Of a stretch of DNA of 64,000 bases, positions 17,202-25,055 are shown one piece after another. Below the pieces are notes generated by a model, which did not search any database, was not told the origin of the DNA, and worked only from the letters and a program-made list of their open reading frames with translations. The stretch spans positions 62,001 to 126,000 of the forward strand of contig JAZQQY010000034.1 of NCBI GenBank assembly GCA_045629285.1. Reading direction: 5' to 3'. The translations under genes were made by a program, and so were the position numbers. The stretch is from UBA1723 sp045629285. GTDB lineage: Bacteria; Bacteroidota; Bacteroidia; Bacteroidales; Paludibacteraceae. The stretch's first letter is position 1. Each line of letters opens with the position of its first letter.

Positions 17202-20200
17202 ATGCACGCATACAGACCATTTAATTTGGTGCTTGAAGACGGTACCGTATTTGAAGGTAAGTCATTCGGATACGAGGCTCCCGTTGCTGGTGAGGTAGTT
17301 TTTGCTACAGCCATGATGGGTTACCCTGAAAGTTTGACAGACCCATCTTACGCAGGACAGTTGCTAACTGTTACTTTCCCACTTGTCGGAAATTATGGAG
17401 TTCCTAATGATGACAAGGATGAGTACGGTATTTCCAAATTCTATGAGTCTGATAAGATCCAGGCTTCAGCAATCATCGTTTCCGACTACTCTGACCGCTA
17501 CAGCCACTGGAACGCAGTAAAGAGCCTTGGCGAATGGCTAAAGGCTGAGAAGATTCCAGGAATCTGCGGTATCGACACTCGTGAACTTACGAAGATCGTT
17601 CGTGAGAAGGGTGCTATGAAGGGTAAGTTGGTATTCCCTGATGAGAATAAGGACATTCCATTTGTTGATCCGAATATCGAGAACCTAGTTGCTAAGGTTA
17701 GCTGCAAGGAGGTTGTGACTTACGGTAAGGGTAAGTACAAGATCGTGATGGTCGACTGTGGTGTTAAGAATAATATTATCCGTTGTTTGTTGAAGCGTGA
17801 CGTTACCCTAACTCGCGTGCCTTGGGACTACGATTTCAACACTCTTGAGTTTGACGGACTATTCATCTCTAACGGTCCTGGTAACCCTGCGCTTTGTGGT
17901 AAGACAGTGGAGAACATCCGCGTCGCAATGAAGCAGAACAAGCCAATCTTCGGTATCTGTATGGGTAACCAGTTGCTTTCAATCGCAGCAGGAGCTCAGA
18001 CATACAAGTTGAAATACGGACACCGTAGCCACAACCAGCCAGTAAGTATGGCTGGAAGTACACGTGCATACATCACTTCGCAGAATCACGGTTTTGCCGT
18101 AGATAATAATACAATCCCAGCTGATTGGGAACCATTGTTCATCAATATGAACGACGGTACTAACGAAGGTATCCGTCACAAATCAAAACCATTCTTCTCA
18201 GCACAGTTCCACCCAGAGGCTTGCTCAGGTCCAACAGATACTGAATTCCTATTCGATACATTCGTTGATATGGTTGCACAGCACAGCACTAAGCCTGTAG
18301 CTATCATCGACGAGGGTAAGTTCACTGGTCCTAAGAAGTACAACAAGGTATTGCTACTTGGTTCAGGTGCGTTGAAGATCGGTGAGGCTGGAGAGTTTGA
18401 CTACTCTGGTTCTCAGGCTTTGAAGGCTCTTCGTGAGGAAGGCATCAAGACTGTGTTGATCAATCCGAACATCGCTACTGTCCAGACATCTGAGGGTGTT
18501 GCCGATAAGGTTTACTTCTTGCCTGTAACTCCTGAATTCGTAGAGAGAGTTATCCAGAAGGAGCGTCCAGACGGAATCTTCTTGTCATTCGGTGGTCAGA
18601 CTGCATTGAACTGTGGTGTGGCTCTATACGAGAGTGGCATTCTAAAGAAATATAACATTGAGGTGCTTGGTACTCCAGTACAGGCAATCATCGATACAGA
18701 GGACCGTGAGATCTTCAACTCTAAGTTGGCAGAGATCGACGTCAACTATATTAAGAGTGAGGCTGTAACAGACCTTGACCATGCGTTGACGGCAGCAAAC
18801 ATGCTAGGTTATCCAGTCATCGTGCGTGCAGCATACGCACTTGGTGGACTTGGCTCTGGTTTCTGCAACAACGACGAGGAGTTGAAGGTACTTGTTGAGA
18901 AGGCATTCTCTTACTCACCACAGGTGTTGGTAGAGAAGTCGTTGAAGGGATGGAAAGAGGTTGAGTACGAGGTTGTACGTGATAGATACGACAACTGTAT
19001 CACAGTTTGTAACATGGAGAACTTCGACCCACTTGGAATCCACACTGGTGAATCTATCGTGGTTGCACCTTCACAGACACTTTCAAATAAGGATTATCAC
19101 AAACTTCGTGAGACAGCAATCAAGATCATTCGTCACATCGGTATTGTCGGTGAGTGTAATGTGCAATATGCTTACGATCCACAGAGTGAAGATTATAGAG
19201 TAATTGAGGTTAATGCCCGTCTTTCACGTTCATCTGCTTTGGCATCAAAGGCAACTGGTTATCCTCTTGCATTTGTAGCTGCTAAGCTAGGTATGGGATA
19301 TGCATTGCCTGAATTGAAAAACTCAGTTACAAAGGAGACTTCAGCATTCTTTGAGCCTGCACTTGACTACATCGTATGTAAGATTCCTCGTTGGGATCTT
19401 GGTAAGTTCCAGGGAGTTAGCCGCTTGCTTGGTTCTTCAATGAAGTCAGTAGGTGAGATCATGGCTATCGGACGTACATTCGAGGAGAGCATCCAGAAGG
19501 GTCTACGTATGATCGGTCAGGGTATGCACGGATTCGTTGCAAACAAGGATTTGATGTCAGACGATTTGGATTCTGCTCTATCGCAGCCAACTGACAAACG
19601 TATCTTCTACATCGCACAGGCTCTTCACGAGGGTTACTCAATTGAGAAGATCCATGATTTGACTAAGATCGACTTGTGGTTCTTGCAGAAACTTGAGAAT
19701 ATCATCAAGCTAGAGAAGAATCTTGCTGGTTTCAACTCATTGAAGGAGTTGCCAGATAACATCCTTCTTCGTGCTAAGCAGTTAGGATTCTCTGACTTCC
19801 AGGTTGCTCGTCTTGTCACTAAGTGCAGCAACAACGATATTGAGAAGGAGATCTTGAACGTACGTGCTCACAGAAAGAGCAAAGGTATCGTGCCAGTTGT
19901 TAAGCAGATCGACACACTTGCTGCTGAGTATCCAGCTCAGACAAATTATCTATATGTAACATATTGCGGTACAGCAAATGATGTCAAGTATGTTGGCGAC
20001 CACAAGTCAGTCGTAGTACTTGGTTCGGGTGCATACCGTATCGGATCATCAGTAGAGTTCGACTGGTGTGGAGTCAACGCTCTTAACACAATCCGCAAGG
20101 AGGGTCTTCGCTCAGTGATGATCAACTACAACCCAGAGACAGTGTCGACAGACTACGATATGTGTGACAGACTTTACTTCGACGAGTTGAGTTTCGAGCG

Positions 20201-21548
20201 CGTAATGGATATCCTAGAGATGGAGAACCCTAAGGGTGTTATCGTGTCGACAGGAGGACAGATTCCAAACAACTTGGCAGTTAAGTTGTCAGACGCCGGA
20301 GTCACATTGCTTGGTACACAGGCTGTGGATATCGACCGAGCTGAGGACCGTCAGAAATTCTCTTCAATGTGTGATGAACTAGGTATCGACCAACCACGTT
20401 GGAGCGAGCTTACAAGTCTTGACGATATCTACGGATTCGTTGACGAAGTAGGATTCCCAGTTTTGGTTCGTCCTTCGTATGTGCTTTCAGGTGCTGCAAT
20501 GAACGTTTGCTACGACAAGTCGCAGCTTGAGAACTTCTTGAAACTTGCCGCTAACGTATCTAAGAAGCATCCAGTCGTAATCTCTGAGTTCATGGAAAGA
20601 TGTAAGGAGATTGAGATCGACGCGGTAGCGCAGAACGGAGAGATCGTAGTTTACGCAATCTCTGAGCATATTGAGTTTGCCGGAGTTCACTCAGGTGACG
20701 CCACAACTCAGTTCCCACCACAGAAGATTTACGTTGAGACAGTACGCAGAATCAAGGCAATCGCAAGAAAGATTGCTGCTGCGCTTCATATCTCAGGACC
20801 ATTCAATATCCAGTTCTTGGCTAAGAACAACGAGATCAAGGTTATCGAGTGTAACTTGCGTTCATCACGAAGCTTCCCATTCGTATCAAAGGTATTGAAG
20901 ATCAACTTCATTGAGTTGGCTACAAAGATCATGTTGGGCCAGAAAGTAGAGAAGCCAGAGAAGAGCGCATTCGATCTTGATTATGTAGGAGTCAAGGCAT
21001 CACAGTTCTCATACGCTCGTTTGGCACAGGCCGATCCAGTTCACGGAGTAGACATGAGCTCAACAGGTGAGGTAGGATGTATCGGAGATGATTTGTCAGA
21101 GGCATTGTTGAAGTCATTGCTTTCTGTAGGATACAAGATCCCTAAGAAGAACGTGATGATCTCATCAGGAGAGACAAAGTCGAAGGTAGATTTGCTTGAC
21201 GCATGTAAGATGCTACAGGATAACGGATTCGATATCTACGCAACATACGGAACATACAAGTTCTTGTATGAGAATGGAATCCAGTCTACACCAGTTGGTT
21301 GGCCAGATGAACCAAATGCTAAGAAGAACGTTATGGAGATGATCCACAACAAGGAGTACGATTTGGTAATCAACATCCCTAAGAACAATACACAGCGTGA
21401 GATCGAGAACGGATATGCGATCCGTCGTGGAGCTATCGACTTCAACATTCCGTTGATCACAAACGCACGTCTTGCTAGTGCATTCATCCGTTCAATCTGT
21501 GAATTGAAGTTTGAGGACATCAAGATCAAGAGCTGGGATGAGTATTAA
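17202..21548 (+). CDS. carAB: Fused carbamoyl-phosphate synthase (CarA-CarB)
   Basis: This 1448-residue single polypeptide carries both subunits. Residues 1 to about 370 are CarA: the N-terminal small-subunit domain, then a class I glutaminase with the Cys nucleophile in FGICMGNQLLSIAAG and His-Glu in FHPEACSGP. A short linker (about 370-385) leads to CarB: the first synthetase half from LLLGSGALKIGEAGEFDYSG, an oligomerisation domain, the second half from GSGAYRIGSSVEFDWCGV, and a C-terminal MGS allosteric domain. ATG 17202 is preferred because the conserved HAYRPFNLVLEDGTVFEGKS starts there; the longer TTG frame upstream adds no conserved sequence. It makes carbamoyl phosphate from glutamine. 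The glutaminase triad is present, so it should work alone. Motif wording resembles animal CPS. Confidence 0.95.
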   Translation: MHAYRPFNLVLEDGTVFEGKSFGYEAPVAGEVVFATAMMGYPESLTDPSYAGQLLTVTFPLVGNYGVPNDDKDEYGISKFYESDKIQASAIIVSDYSDRYSHWNAVKSLGEWLKAEKIPGICGIDTRELTKIVREKGAMKGKLVFPDENKDIPFVDPNIENLVAKVSCKEVVTYGKGKYKIVMVDCGVKNNIIRCLLKRDVTLTRVPWDYDFNTLEFDGLFISNGPGNPALCGKTVENIRVAMKQNKPIFGICMGNQLLSIAAGAQTYKLKYGHRSHNQPVSMAGSTRAYITSQNHGFAVDNNTIPADWEPLFINMNDGTNEGIRHKSKPFFSAQFHPEACSGPTDTEFLFDTFVDMVAQHSTKPVAIIDEGKFTGPKKYNKVLLLGSGALKIGEAGEFDYSGSQALKALREEGIKTVLINPNIATVQTSEGVADKVYFLPVTPEFVERVIQKERPDGIFLSFGGQTALNCGVALYESGILKKYNIEVLGTPVQAIIDTEDREIFNSKLAEIDVNYIKSEAVTDLDHALTAANMLGYPVIVRAAYALGGLGSGFCNNDEELKVLVEKAFSYSPQVLVEKSLKGWKEVEYEVVRDRYDNCITVCNMENFDPLGIHTGESIVVAPSQTLSNKDYHKLRETAIKIIRHIGIVGECNVQYAYDPQSEDYRVIEVNARLSRSSALASKATGYPLAFVAAKLGMGYALPELKNSVTKETSAFFEPALDYIVCKIPRWDLGKFQGVSRLLGSSMKSVGEIMAIGRTFEESIQKGLRMIGQGMHGFVANKDLMSDDLDSALSQPTDKRIFYIAQALHEGYSIEKIHDLTKIDLWFLQKLENIIKLEKNLAGFNSLKELPDNILLRAKQLGFSDFQVARLVTKCSNNDIEKEILNVRAHRKSKGIVPVVKQIDTLAAEYPAQTNYLYVTYCGTANDVKYVGDHKSVVVLGSGAYRIGSSVEFDWCGVNALNTIRKEGLRSVMINYNPETVSTDYDMCDRLYFDELSFERVMDILEMENPKGVIVSTGGQIPNNLAVKLSDAGVTLLGTQAVDIDRAEDRQKFSSMCDELGIDQPRWSELTSLDDIYGFVDEVGFPVLVRPSYVLSGAAMNVCYDKSQLENFLKLAANVSKKHPVVISEFMERCKEIEIDAVAQNGEIVVYAISEHIEFAGVHSGDATTQFPPQKIYVETVRRIKAIARKIAAALHISGPFNIQFLAKNNEIKVIECNLRSSRSFPFVSKVLKINFIELATKIMLGQKVEKPEKSAFDLDYVGVKASQFSYARLAQADPVHGVDMSSTGEVGCIGDDLSEALLKSLLSVGYKIPKKNVMISSGETKSKVDLLDACKMLQDNGFDIYATYGTYKFLYENGIQSTPVGWPDEPNAKKNVMEMIHNKEYDLVINIPKNNTQREIENGYAIRRGAIDFNIPLITNARLASAFIRSICELKFEDIKIKSWDEY

Positions 21549-21580
21549 TCAGAAATGCTGAATGCAAAATGATAAATGAG

Positions 21581-21612
21581 AATGAGGCACGAGTAATTGT
21601 GCCTCATTTTTA
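21581..21612 (+). terminator. Rho-independent terminator of carAB
   Basis: AATGAGGCAC (21581-21590) pairs with GTGCCTCATT (21599-21608), followed by a T-rich tail. Confidence 0.88.
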
Positions 21613-21665
21613 TTAACAATTTCTGGAAAAAAGCATAAAAGCTTGCATAGAAGAAAAAATATCGC

Positions 21666-21673
21666 TAATTTTG
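21666..21673 (+). promoter_or_regulatory. Bacteroidota -7 promoter of the S6 operon
   Basis: TAATTTTG lies 46 bases before the rpsF ATG. A TTG at 21643-21645 sits 20 bases upstream, fitting the -33 position. It overlaps an alternative TTG start (21671), which supports ATG 21719. Confidence 0.72.
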
Positions 21674-21718
21674 CACCGCTTTTTAAGCAAAGTATATAAA
21701 TTATTTAATAAACAAGTT

Positions 21719-22057
21719 ATGTTGAATCATTACGAGGTCGTTTTCATCTTAACTCCCGTTTTGTCTGACGAACAGATGAAGGAAACGGCAGGAAAATTCA
21801 AGAGCATTCTTGTTAACGAAGGATCAAAGATCGTTAATGAGGAGCTTTGGGGTATGCGTAAGCTTGCTTATTCAATCGACAAGAAGAGCTCAGGCTTTTA
21901 CTGCTTGTTCGAGTTTGAGGCAGAGCCTACAATGGTAGAGAAATTGGAGCTTCAGTTCCGTCGTGACGAGAAGGTGCTACGTTTCTTGACTACTAAGTTG
22001 GACAAGTATGCAGTGGAGTACGCTGCAAAGAGAAAGAACGGTAAAAAGGAGAACTAA
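21719..22057 (+). CDS. rpsF: 30S ribosomal protein bS6
   Basis: This 112-residue protein starts MLNHYEVVFILTPVLSDEQM and contains the S6 core (WGMRKLAYSIDKKSSGFYCL, ending with the basic tail KRKNGKKEN). bS6 sits on the 30S platform in a complex with bS18. ATG 21719 is chosen because the family begins Met-x-x-Tyr-Glu and the promoter lies downstream of the alternative TTG. There is no Shine-Dalgarno sequence before it. It is first in the rpsF-rpsR-rplI operon; rpsR starts five bases after its stop. Confidence 0.96.
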   Translation: MLNHYEVVFILTPVLSDEQMKETAGKFKSILVNEGSKIVNEELWGMRKLAYSIDKKSSGFYCLFEFEAEPTMVEKLELQFRRDEKVLRFLTTKLDKYAVEYAAKRKNGKKEN

Positions 22058-22061
22058 GATT

Positions 22062-22331
22062 ATGGCACAGAACGCATCAGAAATCAGATATTTGACGCCT
22101 CCTACAGTAGACGTTAAGAGAAAGAAGTACTGCCGTTTCAAGAAGAACGGTATCAAGTATATCGACTACAAGGATCCTGAATTTTTGAAGAAGTTCCTTA
22201 ACGAGCAGGGTAAGATTTTGCCTCGTCGTCTAACAGGTACATCTTTGAAGTTCCAGCGTAAGGTTGCTCAGGCTGTTAAGCGTGCTCGTCACCTTGCATT
22301 GCTACCATACGTAACAGATTTGTTGAAGTAA
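22062..22331 (+). CDS. rpsR: 30S ribosomal protein bS18
   Basis: This 89-residue protein includes the typical S18 core KKYCRFKKNGIKYIDYKD and LPRRLTGTSLKFQRKVAQAV, ending KRARHLALLPYVTDLLK. It binds with bS6 next to the 3' end of 16S rRNA, where the anti-Shine-Dalgarno resides. The family-matching ATG is 22062; the longer upstream frame only overlaps rpsF. An AAGGAG-like stretch lies about ten bases upstream inside the end of rpsF, which is uncommon for this phylum. Confidence 0.96.
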   Translation: MAQNASEIRYLTPPTVDVKRKKYCRFKKNGIKYIDYKDPEFLKKFLNEQGKILPRRLTGTSLKFQRKVAQAVKRARHLALLPYVTDLLK

Positions 22332-22336
22332 TAAAC

Positions 22337-22342
22337 AGGAGG
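22337..22342 (+). promoter_or_regulatory. Strong Shine-Dalgarno sequence before rplI
   Basis: AGGAGG stands seven bases before the rplI ATG. A full SD is exceptional here, since most starts in this window have none. Confidence 0.8.
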
Positions 22343-22349
22343 AATAACA

Positions 22350-22796
22350 ATGGAAATTATATTGCTAGAGGACGTTACTAATCTTGGTTACAAGGATGAC
22401 GTTGTAAAGGTAAAGAACGGATACGGTCTTAACTACCTTATTCCTCAGGGAAAGGCTATCGTTGCTACTCCTTCTGCAAAGAAGGTATTGGCTGAGAACT
22501 TGAAGCAGAGAGCTCACAAGCTAGCTAAGATCAAGGCTGATGCTGAGGAGTTGGCAGGTAAGTTGAACGCAGTTTCACTTACAATCGCAACTAAGGCTAA
22601 CAAGGAGTCAGGTGCTATCTACGGATCTGTAACTAACATCCAGATCGCTGAGGCTCTTGAGAAGGCTGGTTACAATGTAGACAGAAAGGTTATCTCTGTT
22701 AAGGAGTCTGTTAAGGCTCTTGGTGAGTACGTTGCTGTTGCTCGTCTTCACAAGGAGGTTGCTGCAGAGATTAAGTTCAACGTTGTTGCTGAATAA
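22350..22796 (+). CDS. rplI: 50S ribosomal protein bL9
   Basis: The 148-residue protein begins MEIILLEDVTNLGYKDDVVK and KNGYGLNYLIPQGKA, the conserved rRNA-binding N-terminal domain of L9. The long connecting helix (KKVLAENLKQRAHKLAKIKA) and the C-terminal domain follow. It is the last gene of the S6 operon, 18 bases after rpsR, with a perfect AGGAGG ribosome-binding site. It ends at a strong terminator. Confidence 0.96.
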   Translation: MEIILLEDVTNLGYKDDVVKVKNGYGLNYLIPQGKAIVATPSAKKVLAENLKQRAHKLAKIKADAEELAGKLNAVSLTIATKANKESGAIYGSVTNIQIAEALEKAGYNVDRKVISVKESVKALGEYVAVARLHKEVAAEIKFNVVAE

Positions 22797-22818
22797 TTTA
22801 TCTCTCAGATAAAATAAG

Positions 22819-22849
22819 GCGTTGTTTGAAAGAACAACGCTTTTTTTTT
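22819..22849 (+). terminator. Rho-independent terminator of the S6 operon
   Basis: GCGTTGTT (22819-22826) pairs with AACAACGC (22833-22840), followed by nine T. Confidence 0.95.
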
Positions 22850-22912
22850 GTCTATTTGTGAAAAATATCGGCTTTTTCGTGAAAAAGTGAAAGAAAAAGT
22901 CTAATTTTGGTC

Positions 22913-22920
22913 TAAATTTG
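22913..22920 (+). promoter_or_regulatory. Bacteroidota -7 promoter element
   Basis: TAAATTTG lies 27 bases before the Lrp ATG at 22948 and probably also serves cysS. Confidence 0.7.
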
Positions 22921-22947
22921 TAAACAAGAAACAAAAAAAGTTGAGAG

Positions 22948-23406
22948 ATGGAAAAAATCGACGACTTGGATAGACAGATTCTTAATATCATCACTAAGAA
23001 TGCGAGAATCCCGTTCAAGGATATCGCTGAAGATTGTGAGGTGTCAAGAGCCGCTATTCACCAGCGTGTGCAACGTCTTATCGATACTGGAGTAATTGTA
23101 GGCTCAGGTTATCACGTCAACCCAAAGACATTGGGATATCAAACTTGTACATACATCGGAATTAAGCTTGAAAAGGGCTCTATGTATGCTACAGTAGTAC
23201 CTGAATTGGAAAAAATCCCTGAGGTTGTAGAGTGTCACTTTACGACTGGACCATATACAATGATGGTTAAACTTTATGCTAAGGATAATGAAGATTTGAT
23301 GGATCTTCTTAATGGAAAGATTCAGAGCATCAAAGGCGTTATGTCGACAGAAACTTTGATTTCCTTGGATATGAGTATTAAAAGAGAAGTGCCAATTTCA
23401 CTATAA
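22948..23406 (+). CDS. Lrp/AsnC-family transcriptional regulator, second copy
   Basis: The standard 152-residue Lrp layout is present: winged HTH (LDRQILNIITKNARIPFKDI, CEVSRAAIHQRVQRL) and RAM domain (KIPEVVECHFTTGPYTMMVK), ending near VMSTETLISLDMS. It is a clear paralogue of the 7449-7973 regulator, sharing the phrases AAIHQR and IPEVVECH, but without the acidic tail. It lies four bases before cysS under a shared promoter, so it may respond to amino-acid supply (possibly Cys/Met), but that is inference from position only. Confidence 0.92.
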   Translation: MEKIDDLDRQILNIITKNARIPFKDIAEDCEVSRAAIHQRVQRLIDTGVIVGSGYHVNPKTLGYQTCTYIGIKLEKGSMYATVVPELEKIPEVVECHFTTGPYTMMVKLYAKDNEDLMDLLNGKIQSIKGVMSTETLISLDMSIKREVPISL

Positions 23407-23410
23407 AACG

Positions 23411-24877
23411 ATGGAACATAAATTATTGATATATAACACACTTACACGTACTAAACAGCTATTCAAGCCACTGAATGAGCCGTACGTGGGAATGTACGTG
23501 TGTGGTCCGACTGTCTACGGTGACGGTCATTTAGGTCATGCACGTCCAGCTATCACATTTGATATCCTATTCAGATTCTTGTCTCATCTTGGCTATAAGG
23601 TACGTTATGTGCGTAATATCACAGACGTAGGTCACTTGGAGCACGATGCAGACGAGGGAGAAGATAAGATCGCAAAGAAAGCTCGTCTTGAGCAGAAGGA
23701 ACCAATGGAGGTTGTTCAGTACTACCTTAACCGTTACCACTCTGCAATGGATCAGTTAGGTGTATTGCCACCAAGCATCGAACCCCATGCGTCGGGCCAT
23801 ATCATCGAGCAGATTGATTTCGTGAAGAAGATTCTTGATGCAGGTTATGCATACGAAAGCGAAGGCTCAATCTATTTTGATGTGAAAAAGTACAACAAAG
23901 ATCACCGTTACGGTAAGTTGTCTGGTAGAAATATCGACGATCTGTTGGAGACTACACGTGAACTTGACGGTCAGAGCGAGAAGCATTGCGCACTAGATTT
24001 CGCATTGTGGAAGAAGGCTCAGCCTGAGCATATAATGCGTTGGCCTTCACCATGGAGCGACGGTTTCCCTGGTTGGCACATGGAGTGTTCTGCTATGGGT
24101 ACTAAGTATCTAGGAGAAGAGTTTGATATCCACGGAGGTGGTATGGATTTGATTTTCCCTCACCACGAGTGTGAGATTGCTCAGAGTACAGCTGCTCTTG
24201 GTAAGGAGACTGTTCACTACTGGATGCACAATAATATGATTACCATCAACGGACAGAAGATGGGTAAGTCTCTAGGAAACTTCATCACATTGGATGAGTT
24301 CTTTACAGGAAGCCACAAGCTTCTTACTCAGGCTTATGCTCCGATGACTATCCGTTTCTTCATCCTTCAGGCTCACTATCGCAGTACTGTCGACTTTAGC
24401 AATGAGGCATTGGTTGCAGCTGAGAAGGGATTCGCAAGATTGTGTGAGAGCTATGCTCGTTTGCAGAAGCTTACACCTTCGAAGGAGACAACGATGGAGA
24501 TGAAAAACTATCGTCAGCTTTGTGAGGAGGCTATGCTTGACGACTTGAACACTCCAATTGTGATTTCTCATTTGTACGATGCGACACGTATCATCAATAC
24601 TGTTGCAGACGGCAAGGCGACAATTTCAGAGTCTGATTTGAAGGAGCTGAAAGAGGTATTCGACTTGTATTTGATTGATCTACTTGGAATGAGAGTAGAG
24701 GAGAATTCAGGTGCGGCAAACGATGCTTACAAGGGCGCTGTTGATTTGCTTTTGGAGATCAGAAAGCAGTCGAAGGCAAACAAAGACTGGGCTACAAGCG
24801 ACAAAATCCGTGATGAATTGGCAAGACTTGGCTTTAAGGTCAAAGATACAAAGGACGGATTTGAGTGGAGTTTGTAA
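23411..24877 (+). CDS. cysS: Cysteinyl-tRNA synthetase
   Basis: This 488-residue class I synthetase charges tRNA-Cys. The HIGH-like motif is in CGPTVYGDGHLGHARP near residues 31-46, which also holds a Zn-binding Cys. Further metal-site residues are in WHMECSAMG and FPHHECEIAQ, and the KMSKS loop is KMGKSLGNF. A C-terminal anticodon-binding helical region follows. Length is normal for the family. ATG 23411 comes four bases after the lrp stop, so the two genes form one transcription unit. Confidence 0.97.
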   Translation: MEHKLLIYNTLTRTKQLFKPLNEPYVGMYVCGPTVYGDGHLGHARPAITFDILFRFLSHLGYKVRYVRNITDVGHLEHDADEGEDKIAKKARLEQKEPMEVVQYYLNRYHSAMDQLGVLPPSIEPHASGHIIEQIDFVKKILDAGYAYESEGSIYFDVKKYNKDHRYGKLSGRNIDDLLETTRELDGQSEKHCALDFALWKKAQPEHIMRWPSPWSDGFPGWHMECSAMGTKYLGEEFDIHGGGMDLIFPHHECEIAQSTAALGKETVHYWMHNNMITINGQKMGKSLGNFITLDEFFTGSHKLLTQAYAPMTIRFFILQAHYRSTVDFSNEALVAAEKGFARLCESYARLQKLTPSKETTMEMKNYRQLCEEAMLDDLNTPIVISHLYDATRIINTVADGKATISESDLKELKEVFDLYLIDLLGMRVEENSGAANDAYKGAVDLLLEIRKQSKANKDWATSDKIRDELARLGFKVKDTKDGFEWSL

Positions 24878-24978
24878 AAATATGTTTTACAATATAAAAA
24901 TAGGTCTCTAAAAGTTAAAAATCAATCAGTTTAACAATTTTCTTGTATTGAAAATGTTGTTGATATGGTTTTTAAGAC

Positions 24979-24986
24979 TATTTTTG
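24979..24986 (+). promoter_or_regulatory. Bacteroidota -7 promoter element
   Basis: TATTTTTG lies upstream of the T9SS cargo gene, with TTG at 24957-24959 nineteen bases before it. It implies a leader of about 60 bases. Confidence 0.7.
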
Positions 24987-25055
24987 CGCCGTTTCGTGGT
25001 TAAAATACGGGATATAAGGTTTTATGATTAGGAATATTAATTCAAAAAAAAGAGT

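Noticed and set aside
21671..21718. Longer TTG start for rpsF
   Set aside because: It overlaps the -7 element, and the family begins at ATG 21719.
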